Source: UBA6544 sp038131165 (lineage in GTDB: Bacteria > Pseudomonadota > Alphaproteobacteria > UBA8366). From it: a stretch of 64,000 nucleotides of DNA. The DNA lies in contig JAYPOZ010000012.1 in assembly GCA_038131165.1 (NCBI GenBank), positions 1-64,000 on the forward strand. Reading direction: 5' to 3'. This document shows positions 33,634 through 40,991 of the stretch, in pieces. Numbering within the stretch: position 1 is the first letter of the stretch; the number at the start of each line of letters is the position of its first letter. The translations under genes were made by a program, and so were the position numbers. The notes under the pieces were generated by a model. The model made no database searches, had not been told where the DNA came from, and saw only the letters and a program-made list of their open reading frames with translations.

Positions 33634-34908
33634 ATGGCAAACCCCGCCGGGCGGCGAGTGACTCCCAACCCGCGACTGGTCGATGTGGACCGGCTGGTGG
33701 ATATCATGGAACGGCGCGGGATCGACGGCGTCGTCGCCTGTTCCCACCAAAACCTTTATTACCTCTCGAGCCTGAACGCGGTCGCGCAGAAATCGGACGA
33801 GCCGCGCCCCTTCGCGGTGATTGTTTCCCGCCACGCGCCGGACGCGCCGGTTCTCGTCATGCCGGAATACTACATGGGCGCCATGGCCCGCCAGGGCAGT
33901 TGGATCGAGGATATCCGGCCCTACCGCTCGATGATCTCGCCGCTCGACCGGCCGTCTCAGGCCAGCGACCTGGAACGATTCATACCGGAAAGGGCCGCCG
34001 ATCTACCCTGGATCGGCGCCGCCCGCGGCACCTATGCGGAGAGCATGATCGTAAGCCTCCGGAAAGCGCTGGAGGACCTCGGTCTGGGCGGCAAGCGGAT
34101 CGCCTATGACGACGCGCGTCTCGGGCTGCGTCTCGCCGACAATGCCGCCAACATCGCCGACGGCTACGGTTTGCTCATGTCGGCACGGAGTGTGAAGACG
34201 CCGACGGAAATCAACCTTCTGAGAGCGGCGACCGCCGTCAATCAGGCCGCCATCGAGGCAACCATCGCACAGTATACGCCGGGAATGACTTGGTTCGACC
34301 TGAACCACGCCTACAACGTCGCCGCCGCGCAGAACGGCGGTTTCGTGCACGATCCGGGCGCCTTGGTTCTCGCCAGCCCGCGCGGCCGGGACGCATCCGT
34401 GGCCTTCACCTCGGAGTATGACGATTTCGAACTCGAGCCCGGCATGCGCATCATGTTCGACTGCCACGGCACCCGCGACCTCTATTGCTGGGACGGCGGC
34501 AAGACCTGGATCGTCGACGGCCAACCCGAGGATGCTGAATGCCCCGAAGCAAGAGGCACGAAATCGGCCATGGAGGAAATTCAGGCTCACTTCAGGCCCG
34601 GAGTCACCGTCAGCGCACTGCAGAAGATCGGGCGCGAGGCCTATCGCAAATCGGGCGTACCCGACCCGGAGAATTGCCTGCTGTTTTTCCATGGGCTGGG
34701 CCTCAGTCACCTAGACCAGGAAATCGGCGGCGAGGTCGAAGGCAGCGCCACCGGAGATTGGGCGCTCGCGGATCAAATGGCCATCGCCATCCACCTATTG
34801 GTGCCGGGCGGCGCCAAGGAGCGGTTCTGGCTGGAAGACATCGCGCTCGTCACGCCACAGGGTGCGGACAGAATTTTCACCTGGGACCTCGACCCGCAGA
34901 TCGGCTGA
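33634..34908 (+). CDS. M24 (creatinase/aminopeptidase P-like) family protein with altered metal site
   Basis: A 424-residue pita-bread-fold protein. The N-terminal creatinase-like domain (RLVDIMERRGIDGVVACS, NLYYLSSLN) is followed by the M24 domain from about residue 185. Of the five metal ligands usual in M24 peptidases, two Asp (MFDCHGTRDLYCWDGG), the His (FFHGLGLSH) and the last Glu (FWLEDIALVT) are visible. The fourth, normally Glu in an EPG context, is His in AIAIHLLVPGG. The enzyme may bind one metal, another metal, or work metal-free like creatinase. In a run with a racemase-like and a dehydrogenase gene it could open an imide or C-N bond; that is inference. Confidence 0.85.
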   Translation: MANPAGRRVTPNPRLVDVDRLVDIMERRGIDGVVACSHQNLYYLSSLNAVAQKSDEPRPFAVIVSRHAPDAPVLVMPEYYMGAMARQGSWIEDIRPYRSMISPLDRPSQASDLERFIPERAADLPWIGAARGTYAESMIVSLRKALEDLGLGGKRIAYDDARLGLRLADNAANIADGYGLLMSARSVKTPTEINLLRAATAVNQAAIEATIAQYTPGMTWFDLNHAYNVAAAQNGGFVHDPGALVLASPRGRDASVAFTSEYDDFELEPGMRIMFDCHGTRDLYCWDGGKTWIVDGQPEDAECPEARGTKSAMEEIQAHFRPGVTVSALQKIGREAYRKSGVPDPENCLLFFHGLGLSHLDQEIGGEVEGSATGDWALADQMAIAIHLLVPGGAKERFWLEDIALVTPQGADRIFTWDLDPQIG

Positions 34909-35043
34909 CTTGGGCCGGCGACCTCCCGCGGCCGTCTCGAGACTCCGAGGGGCCGCGCTCCGAGCAAACGACTGCCCGGTCGCCATCCGGCAATGCTGCC
35001 CCAATTTAGTCTGGGTAGCGTTTTGAAATTCCGGGAGCAAGAA

Positions 35044-35970
35044 ATGAAAGTCGGCTTTATCGGCCTCGGCACGATGGGGGCCAGCATCGCCCTCAATGCC
35101 ATCAAGGGACAGCACTCGCTTGTCGTCCACGACATCAATCAGGAAGCGGCCAAACCGCATCTCGACATCGGCGCCCAATGGGCGTCTTCACCAAAGGAAG
35201 TCGCGGCGCAAAGCGAAGTCGTGTTTACCTCGCTGCCGGGGCCGCCCCAGGTCGAGGCGGTCGCCTTGGGCGAGGACGGTCTGATGGCGGGGTTTGCCAG
35301 CGGGTCCGCCTATTTCGATCTCAGCACCAATTCTCCCACGGTCATGCGCCGCCTTCACGCGACAATGCAGGAGAAAGGCATCGAAGTCCTCGACGCGCCG
35401 GTCAGCGGAGGTCCGGACGGTGCCAAGAGCGGCAAGATGGCGATCTGGGTCGGCGGCGATAAGGCAACCTTCGACAAGTTCAAGCCGGTGCTCGATTCGA
35501 TGGGCGATGCCGCCCGCTATATCGGTCCGATCGGCGCCGGTTCCATCGCCAAACTCGTGCACAACCTTTCGGGCTATCTGCTGCAGACGGCGCTCGCCGA
35601 GACCTTCACCATGGGAGTGAAGGCGGGACTGGAGCCCGACGCGCTGTGGGCGGCGGTCCGCCAGGGCGCGCTCGGCCGGCGGCGAACATTCGACACGCTG
35701 CAGCGCAACTTTCTCCCGGCGCGGTTCGACCCGCCGGATTTCGCGCTTGAACTGGCGCGCAAGGACGTGGCCCTCGCTTGCGAGGTCGGCCGGGAGTTCG
35801 AGGTGCCTATGAAACTCTCACACACCGTCTTGGCGGAGATGACCGAGGCGATGAATCGCGGCTGGCAACGGCGCGATTCTCGCGTTGCGATGGCCTTGCA
35901 GACCGAGCGCGCGGGTGTCGACATCAAGGTCGATCCGGCGGTACTCAAGGACATCATCGAGAAGGACTGA
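35044..35970 (+). CDS. 3-Hydroxyisobutyrate dehydrogenase family NAD(P)-dependent oxidoreductase
   Basis: Beta-hydroxyacid dehydrogenase of 308 residues. N-terminal Rossmann motif GFIGLGTMGASIALN, substrate motif DAPVSGGPDGAKSGKM and the catalytic-lysine segment GAGSIAKLVHNLSGY are intact. It oxidises a beta-hydroxy acid (or reduces a semialdehyde). The start is the ATG at 35044, preceded by GGGAGCAA. It stands 135 bases after the M24 gene and may have its own promoter, but it is plausibly part of the same catabolic block. Confidence 0.92.
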   Translation: MKVGFIGLGTMGASIALNAIKGQHSLVVHDINQEAAKPHLDIGAQWASSPKEVAAQSEVVFTSLPGPPQVEAVALGEDGLMAGFASGSAYFDLSTNSPTVMRRLHATMQEKGIEVLDAPVSGGPDGAKSGKMAIWVGGDKATFDKFKPVLDSMGDAARYIGPIGAGSIAKLVHNLSGYLLQTALAETFTMGVKAGLEPDALWAAVRQGALGRRRTFDTLQRNFLPARFDPPDFALELARKDVALACEVGREFEVPMKLSHTVLAEMTEAMNRGWQRRDSRVAMALQTERAGVDIKVDPAVLKDIIEKD

Positions 35971-35997
35971 GTCCCTTCAGCGACGGGAAATCCATCG

Positions 35998-36031
35998 GGG
36001 CGGCGTTGTACCAAAGGCGTACATGCCGCCC
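35998..36031 (+). terminator. GGGCGGC...GCCGCCC hairpin after the HIBADH-like gene
   Basis: A 7-bp perfect stem (35998-36004 with 36025-36031) contains a nested GTAC/GTAC pair. It lies 28 bases past the stop at 35970 and just before the CtrA box, so it could separate the metabolic transcript from the motility one. There is only a short CTATCCCTTT tail. Confidence 0.35.
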
Positions 36032-36038
36032 TATCCCT

Positions 36039-36053
36039 TTAACGATATCTTAA
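36039..36053. promoter_or_regulatory. Perfect CtrA box TTAA-N7-TTAA upstream of motA/motB
   Basis: TTAA-CGATATC-TTAA matches the full CtrA recognition sequence of Alphaproteobacteria, TTAA-N7-TTAA. It lies 136 bases upstream of the preferred motA start (41 upstream of the alternative at 36094), in the only intergenic space before the stator genes. CtrA activates flagellar genes in many members of the class. With the box near -35, a TSS around 36080 would fit. The following CTTAAGGCG/CGCCTAAG dyad (36049-36068) overlaps it. Confidence 0.55.
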
Positions 36054-36189
36054 GGCGCCCCGCCTAAGAATAAACTCGCTCAAAGACAGAGCGGTGTTCA
36101 TGCCGAAGGCGACGGGCAAAACGGCCTCGGCATCCGCGCCTGCGTATAACATTCTTGGCGGCACGAGTGTGCCTAGGGGGCCAATTCAC

Positions 36190-36999
36190 ATGCTCGATTT
36201 CGCAACCATCGCTGGCGTTATCGTCGGCCTGACAGTGGTCTCCCTTGCGATCCTCACCGGTTCCGATTTCTGGATTTTCTTGAATTTACCTGGCTTCCTG
36301 ATCGTCGTCGGCGGAACCCTGGCCGCGACCATGATCAAGTTTCCGATGTCAGGCATATTCATCGCCCTGCCGGTGGGACTGAAGGCCGCCTTCACGAACG
36401 AGAAAGACAGTCCGCGCGACTATATCCGCGACGCCATCAAGCTCAGCAAGATCGGTCGCGAACAGGGTCTCCTCGCGCTCGACAACATCAAGCTCCGCAA
36501 CCCGTTCTTCCAGCGCGGCGTACAACTTTGCGCCGACGGCCGCGATATTCCGTACATCCGAAAACTTCTCACTCAGCAGATGGCGCAAGCGATTCAGCGC
36601 GAAGAGCTGGGCGCCAGGATTTTCACGGCCATCGGCGAATCGGCGCCCGCCTTCGGCATGTTCGGCACTCTCGTGGGGTTGGTCCAAATGCTCAGCAACA
36701 TGACCGATCCGACGAGTATCGGCCCCGCCATGGCAGTCGCGCTCCTGACCACTCTCTACGGCGTTCTCATAGCCAATCTCGTGGCACTGCCGATTGCCGA
36801 CAAGCTGGCCGCCAAGGCGGAGCACTCGAAGATGCTCCGGGCCTTGATTATCGAGTGCGTCTTCCAGATCCAGCAACTGCAGAATCCGACAACGATGCAG
36901 GAGGTGCTTGAGCCCTTTCTCCCGGAAAAGCGCCCGCCGCCCGGTGGCGGTCAGAGCTATACGGACCGCGGCAAACGCCCTGCCTCCAAGGCCGCGTGA
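36190..36999 (+). CDS. motA: Flagellar motor stator protein MotA (PomA-like)
   Basis: Stator ion-channel subunit, 269 residues. Membrane segments lie at about 5-25, 32-50 (FLNLPGFLIVVGGTLAATMI), 150-175 (GESAPAFGMFGTLVGLVQML, the MotA signature) and 185-205 (AVALLTTLYGVLIANLVALP), with a cytoplasmic loop between the second and third. I prefer the ATG at 36190, 9 bases after AGGGGG, because it matches the family N-terminus. An upstream frame to 36094 would add 32 residues without similarity. motB follows after 6 bases. No other flagellar gene is in the window, so this is a detached stator operon. Confidence 0.9.
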   Translation: MLDFATIAGVIVGLTVVSLAILTGSDFWIFLNLPGFLIVVGGTLAATMIKFPMSGIFIALPVGLKAAFTNEKDSPRDYIRDAIKLSKIGREQGLLALDNIKLRNPFFQRGVQLCADGRDIPYIRKLLTQQMAQAIQREELGARIFTAIGESAPAFGMFGTLVGLVQMLSNMTDPTSIGPAMAVALLTTLYGVLIANLVALPIADKLAAKAEHSKMLRALIIECVFQIQQLQNPTTMQEVLEPFLPEKRPPPGGGQSYTDRGKRPASKAA

Positions 37000-37005
37000 T
37001 CGCCG

Positions 37006-37737
37006 ATGTCCATGGAAGATACACGGAAGCAGCACCAGAAGCGCGCGCCGTCATGGATGCTGACCTTCGCCGACCTGATGGCGCTGCTGGTCGCGCTGTT
37101 CGTCCTCATCCTGAGTTTTGCCGAGTTCGATGTCGACCGGTTCATGAAAAATACCGGCCCGATCGCCGAGGCCTTCAACTCGAAACGGGATGAGATTCCC
37201 TTCACCCGGCTACAGCTCGGCGCGCCGGTCCCGTCGACCTCGGAGAAACCGCAGGATGAATTCGGCGACCACGACCTTGAATGGATTCTGGACACGCTGG
37301 ATATGCTGGAGCGCACCTTGTCCGCCGAGATTCAGAATGGCCGCCTTGCCGTCAAAAGGGCGGTCGACGGCGTCATCGTCACGCTCCACGAAGACACCGC
37401 CTTCGCGTCGGGAAGCAGCCGGCTTTCGCCTCGGGCAACCGCCATACTGACCACTTTGGGAGAGGCCTCTTCGAACTTGGACGGCAGGATCGTCGTCTCC
37501 GGCCATACGGATAGATCCGCTGCGCGCGACGGGTCCACGTCGAACTGGGCGCTTTCGGCCGCGCGCGCCGCCGCTGTCGTCGAATATCTCCTCGCGAACA
37601 GCACTATCCAACGGGGCCGGATACTGGCACAGGGTTTCGCCGACAGCCGGCCCGTGAACGAAGGCCTCACCCCCGCCGACCAAGCGGCCAATCGGCGGGT
37701 CGAAATCCTGTTCACGAAGGCCCGAGAGACACGTTAG
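37006..37737 (+). CDS. motB: Flagellar motor stator protein MotB (OmpA-like domain)
   Basis: Peptidoglycan-anchored stator subunit, 243 residues. PSWMLTFADLMALLVALFVL has the single transmembrane helix with the essential ion-carrying Asp23. The OmpA-like peptidoglycan-binding domain spans about residues 125-240 (VSGHTDRSAARDG, LSAARAAAVVEYLL, QAANRRVEILF). It forms the stator with MotA. The coupling ion, proton or sodium, cannot be told from what is visible. It ends 12 bases from a convergent SDR gene. Confidence 0.92.
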   Translation: MSMEDTRKQHQKRAPSWMLTFADLMALLVALFVLILSFAEFDVDRFMKNTGPIAEAFNSKRDEIPFTRLQLGAPVPSTSEKPQDEFGDHDLEWILDTLDMLERTLSAEIQNGRLAVKRAVDGVIVTLHEDTAFASGSSRLSPRATAILTTLGEASSNLDGRIVVSGHTDRSAARDGSTSNWALSAARAAAVVEYLLANSTIQRGRILAQGFADSRPVNEGLTPADQAANRRVEILFTKARETR

Positions 37738-37749
37738 GGCAAGCCTCAC

Positions 37750-38526
37750 CTAGGCCATCAGTCGGCCGCCGTTCACATCCATCACCACGCCCGTCATGTA
37801 GCTCGCGTCGTCGGAAGCGAGGAACAGGATGGCCGCCGCGATTTCCTCCGGCTGGGCCGGGCGCCGCAGCGCGACCTCCGCCATCCGCCGTTCGCGCTCT
37901 TCGGCCTCCAACGCCTCGTATCGCACGCGGACGCGGTCGGTATAGACGATGCCGGGAGCCACCGCATTGACGGCAATCCCGTTGGGGCCTTCCTCGAACG
38001 CCAGCTTGCGGGTGAACCCCATGATCGCCGCCTTCGACGTCGAGTAATGCACGTTGGAGATGGCACTGGCGCTGCGGCCGGCATTGGAAGAAAGGTTGAC
38101 GATTCGACCGTAGCCGCGCGCGCGCATGCCGGGCAGGACGGCGCGGGTCACCAGGAAGGCGCTGGTCACGTTGACGGCCATGAAACTGTCCCATTCCGCG
38201 CGCGGGATGTCTTCGAGCGGCCGCGGGTTGGCGCCAAAACCAACGTCGTTCACCAACACATCGGCGGGACCGATCTCCGCCTCGGCGCGGGAAACCGCTT
38301 GCGCTACCGCATCCTCGTCGGTCACGTCGGCGGAGAGATAAAGCAACCGGTTGGCGCCATCGGCGACCTCGGCGCGGAGGGATTCCGCGAATTCGCTGTC
38401 CTCGCTCTCCTTGTCGATCACGGCCAACCGCCCGCCTTCGGCGACGAAGCGTATCGCCGTGGCGCGCCCGATCCCCTTTGCGCCGCCCGTGATGATCCCT
38501 GACTTTCCCTCGAAACGCCGTTCCAT
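37750..38526 (-). CDS. Short-chain dehydrogenase/reductase
   Basis: Classical SDR of 258 residues with GGAKGIGRATAIRF for cofactor, NDVGFG in the NNAG position, NLSSNAGRSAS with the catalytic Ser and H-Y-S-T-S-K with Tyr/Lys. The C-terminus has SYMTGVVMDVNGG. Substrate unknown. It is a single gene between the convergent motB and a divergent GFA-family gene starting 67 bases away. Confidence 0.92.
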   Translation of the reverse strand: MERRFEGKSGIITGGAKGIGRATAIRFVAEGGRLAVIDKESEDSEFAESLRAEVADGANRLLYLSADVTDEDAVAQAVSRAEAEIGPADVLVNDVGFGANPRPLEDIPRAEWDSFMAVNVTSAFLVTRAVLPGMRARGYGRIVNLSSNAGRSASAISNVHYSTSKAAIMGFTRKLAFEEGPNGIAVNAVAPGIVYTDRVRVRYEALEAEERERRMAEVALRRPAQPEEIAAAILFLASDDASYMTGVVMDVNGGRLMA

Positions 38527-38593
38527 CGTCCGTCTCCCGTTGCGATGCTATATGATGAGATAGACCGCCACCTGAGAAAGGACGACCCGCGCC

Positions 38594-39067
38594 ATGCGTC
38601 TCGAAGGTTCCTGCCACTGCCGGGCGGTCGCGTTCCGCCTCGAATCGGCCCATCCCTATCCGTTCAATGTCTGCTATTGCTCGATCTGCCGGAAGACCCA
38701 GGGCGGCAGCGGTGCCGCGATCAATCTGTCCGGCGACTTCCAAACCCTGGAGGTCGAAGGGCGGGATCGGCTCTCGCTCTACCGCGCGAAATTGCCGGAC
38801 GGCTCCGACAGCCCCGCCGAGCGGTATTTCTGCGCGCTTTGCGGCAGCGGGCTCTGGGTCTGGGACCCGCGCTGGCCGGAACTGGTACACCCTTTTGCCT
38901 CCGCGATCGACACGGACCTGCCGGAACCGCCGGCCCGCACCCACCTGATGTTGGGCTCGAAAGCCAATTGGGTCCCGGTGGCGAGCCAGCCTGAAGACAA
39001 GCGTTTCGAAGGCTATCCCGACGAATCGATCGCCGACTGGCACCGCCGTCTCGACCTGGAAACGTAA
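38594..39067 (+). CDS. GFA family protein (CENP-V/GFA zinc fold)
   Basis: A 157-residue zinc-binding GFA-domain protein. Cysteines in GSCHCRAV, CYCSICRKTQGG and FCALCGSGLWVW are the zinc ligands. The family was named after glutathione-dependent formaldehyde-activating enzyme, though most members have no proven activity. It may bind a glutathione conjugate. It precedes the tRNA gene; a pair of alternative hairpins follows its stop. Confidence 0.88.
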   Translation: MRLEGSCHCRAVAFRLESAHPYPFNVCYCSICRKTQGGSGAAINLSGDFQTLEVEGRDRLSLYRAKLPDGSDSPAERYFCALCGSGLWVWDPRWPELVHPFASAIDTDLPEPPARTHLMLGSKANWVPVASQPEDKRFEGYPDESIADWHRRLDLET

Positions 39068-39069
39068 AA

Positions 39070-39110
39070 GCCGCAAAAAGCGGCGTCCTCGCCGCTTGAC
39101 AGGACGCCGC
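39070..39110 (+). terminator. Alternative hairpins between the GFA gene and tRNA-Met
   Basis: GCCGC-AAAAA-GCGGC (39070-39084) overlaps a larger perfect stem GCGGCGTCCT/AGGACGCCGC (39080-39089 with 39101-39110, 11-base loop). Only one can form at a time, as in attenuator-like folds. Three bases after the GFA stop, it is probably the transcript end and isolates the tRNA gene. No U-run follows. Confidence 0.4.
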
Positions 39111-39149
39111 CCACTCCGTATCTCCATTCCCGCTCCACGGAGCATGTGC

Positions 39150-39226
39150 GGCGGATTAGCTCAGTTGGTTAGAGCAGTGGAATCATAATCCATGTGTCCG
39201 GGGTTCAAGTCCCTGATCCGCCACCA
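39150..39226 (+). tRNA. tRNA-Met (CAT), elongator type
   Basis: A complete cloverleaf: acceptor GGCGGAT with ATCCGCC, D-arm GCTC-AGTTGGTTA-GAGC, anticodon stem GTGGA/TCCAT around loop ATCATAA (anticodon CAT), T-arm CGGGG-TTCAAGT-CCCTG, discriminator A and encoded CCA. The acceptor pairs fully at position 1-72, unlike an initiator. The loop and stem match alphaproteobacterial elongator tRNA-Met rather than lysidine-modified tRNA-Ile, though CAT alone does not separate the two. No integrase or repeated 3' end marks it as an insertion site. Confidence 0.93.
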
Positions 39227-39275
39227 GTTTCAGAAGCCTCGTTCGGCCCAGCGCCGGACGGGGCTTTTCAGTCAC

Positions 39276-40832
39276 TCAAACGTCTTCGGCCGCCGTTTGC
39301 GCGCACCGTCTGCGCCACGCCATGCGGTAATACCGCTCCAGGTTCCGGGTATAGCGCCGCGCGTCGAAGACGGAGGACGCTTTGACCCGGTCGCGCAGGG
39401 ATCGCCGTAATGCGGCGAGGCGGGCCCCGTCGGCCGCGAGCTTGGCGGCGATCTCGACATAAGCGTCCGTATCCTGCGCCACAAGTTCCGACAGGCCGGC
39501 GGCAGAGAGCATGCTGGCGGCCGAACGGGCAACGAGGCGGTCGCCGAGCAGGGCCACGACGGGCGCGCCCATGAGGAGAGCCTCGAAGGTCGTGGTGGCC
39601 CCGTTGAACGGCGTCGGATCGAGCGCGATGTCGACCTCGCCGTAATGCGCCAAGTGGTTCGACCGCCCGTCTGCCTCGCCCAGCAGAAAAAGCCGGTCGG
39701 TGGGTATTCCGTTGGCCGCGAACGATCCTTGAATGCGCTCGATCACCGGCGGGTTGCTGTAGAAATCGAAATACTTGAGGCTGAGCCGCGAGTCCGGCAC
39801 GGCCTGCAAGATCCGGCTCCACAACCGGATCGTCGTCTCGCTTAACTTCATCGGATTGTTGAACGATCCGAAGGTGACGACCCCGTTGCGCTCGAACGGG
39901 GGCGAAGCAACATCGGGCGCTTCGGCGGGAAACGCCTGCACCGTCCAGCACGGCAGGCGCAGTACCCGCTCCGAGAACCGCTCGGCGGACCCTCGCGGCG
40001 CGATCATGAAATCCGCTATAAAATAATCGAACTCCGCAATGCCGGTGCTGCAGAGATCGTGAAAGACGATTTGGACCGGAGCGGTACGGGCGCGGGCGAT
40101 AAAGGGGCGGTTGCGATCCATATGCGGGGTAAGCGCCACCAGAATATCGATCCGGTCTTCGGCCATCAGCCGCGCCGCCGCGCCGTCGTCGAGGCCGGAT
40201 ATGTCGCGCCAGCCGTCGCACCGGGCGCGCAACTGCTCCGTCGCCGCATCCGGGCGTTCCACGTCGGCATAGGCATACACTTCAACAGCCCGGCGGTCGT
40301 GAAAATGCAGCACGGGCAGTACCGCCATGCCGACAGGATGGGCATGGAAATCCGAGCTCAGATATCCAATTCTAAGCCGCCGCTCCGGCTCGAAAGAACT
40401 TACTTGCGCCATGGCGGTCTCACCATGCCCCGAGGATAAACCGCCCCACGCCGACTGCGCTTCCTCCCGCTCTTCGGCGCTCGCCGTATCGCTATAGAGA
40501 TGGCATTGGACGCGCGCCGTTTGCGCCGCATGGTCCTCGGGCGTTTGGTCGATCACCTTCGAAAAGCAGTCGATGGCCTCCCCGTAGCGTGCCAGCCGCT
40601 GATACTGCAGACCGGCATGCATCAACCCTTCCCGGTCCTCCGGATCGAGGGTATGAAGCTGAAGCCACGCGATCTCGGCCTCCCGATGCAATCCAAGGAG
40701 GTCCGCGCATCTAGCAAGACCGCGAACGGCGGCAGCATCCCGTGCGTCCAGCGCGAGCGCTTCTTGATAGAGCCCAATCGCCGCTTCGATACGCCCTTCC
40801 GCGAGATGCCGGTCCGCCTCGCGCGAGAGCAT
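39276..40832 (-). CDS. TPR/O-GlcNAc transferase-like (SPINDLY-type, GT41) protein
   Basis: A 518-residue protein. TPR units occupy about residues 1-110 (IEAAIGLYQEALALDARDAA, YGEAIDCFSKVIDQTPEDHA) and an OGT-like catalytic part follows: IGYLSSDFHAHPVGM carries the conserved His region, GSFNNPMKLSETTIRLWSRI and YGEVDIALDPTPFNGATTTF bind the nucleotide sugar, and GAPVVALLGDRLVARSAASM follows. Bacterial relatives glycosylate proteins, flagellin in some species. I start at the ATG at 40832; a TTG at 40901 is possible. With motA/motB 2 kb away, flagellin glycosylation is an attractive but unproven idea. Confidence 0.88.
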   Translation of the reverse strand: MLSREADRHLAEGRIEAAIGLYQEALALDARDAAAVRGLARCADLLGLHREAEIAWLQLHTLDPEDREGLMHAGLQYQRLARYGEAIDCFSKVIDQTPEDHAAQTARVQCHLYSDTASAEEREEAQSAWGGLSSGHGETAMAQVSSFEPERRLRIGYLSSDFHAHPVGMAVLPVLHFHDRRAVEVYAYADVERPDAATEQLRARCDGWRDISGLDDGAAARLMAEDRIDILVALTPHMDRNRPFIARARTAPVQIVFHDLCSTGIAEFDYFIADFMIAPRGSAERFSERVLRLPCWTVQAFPAEAPDVASPPFERNGVVTFGSFNNPMKLSETTIRLWSRILQAVPDSRLSLKYFDFYSNPPVIERIQGSFAANGIPTDRLFLLGEADGRSNHLAHYGEVDIALDPTPFNGATTTFEALLMGAPVVALLGDRLVARSAASMLSAAGLSELVAQDTDAYVEIAAKLAADGARLAALRRSLRDRVKASSVFDARRYTRNLERYYRMAWRRRCAQTAAEDV

Positions 40833-40991
40833 CAAACGCTCACATTCGCAAGTTGCGGAAAGGAAAAACGCGTTGACGATTCGAAATGACGCCAAACGCA
40901 AGCATTCTTTGCCGCTGCCGAAAGCGGTCGCGTGGCAATAAAATGCTCGGATGCTCGGCGCCGGAAATGCGGCGAAGCATCGCCGCCGACG

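Noticed and set aside
31041..33707. 888-codon open frame on the minus strand
   Set aside because: It runs antisense across three well-supported genes (racemase-like, acyl-CoA dehydrogenase, part of MmgE) and its translation is low-complexity Arg/Gly/Ala-rich without family similarity, as expected for GC-rich shadow frames.
39150..39226. tRNA as an attachment site of an integrated element
   Set aside because: No integrase gene and no repeat of the tRNA 3' end is found within the window.
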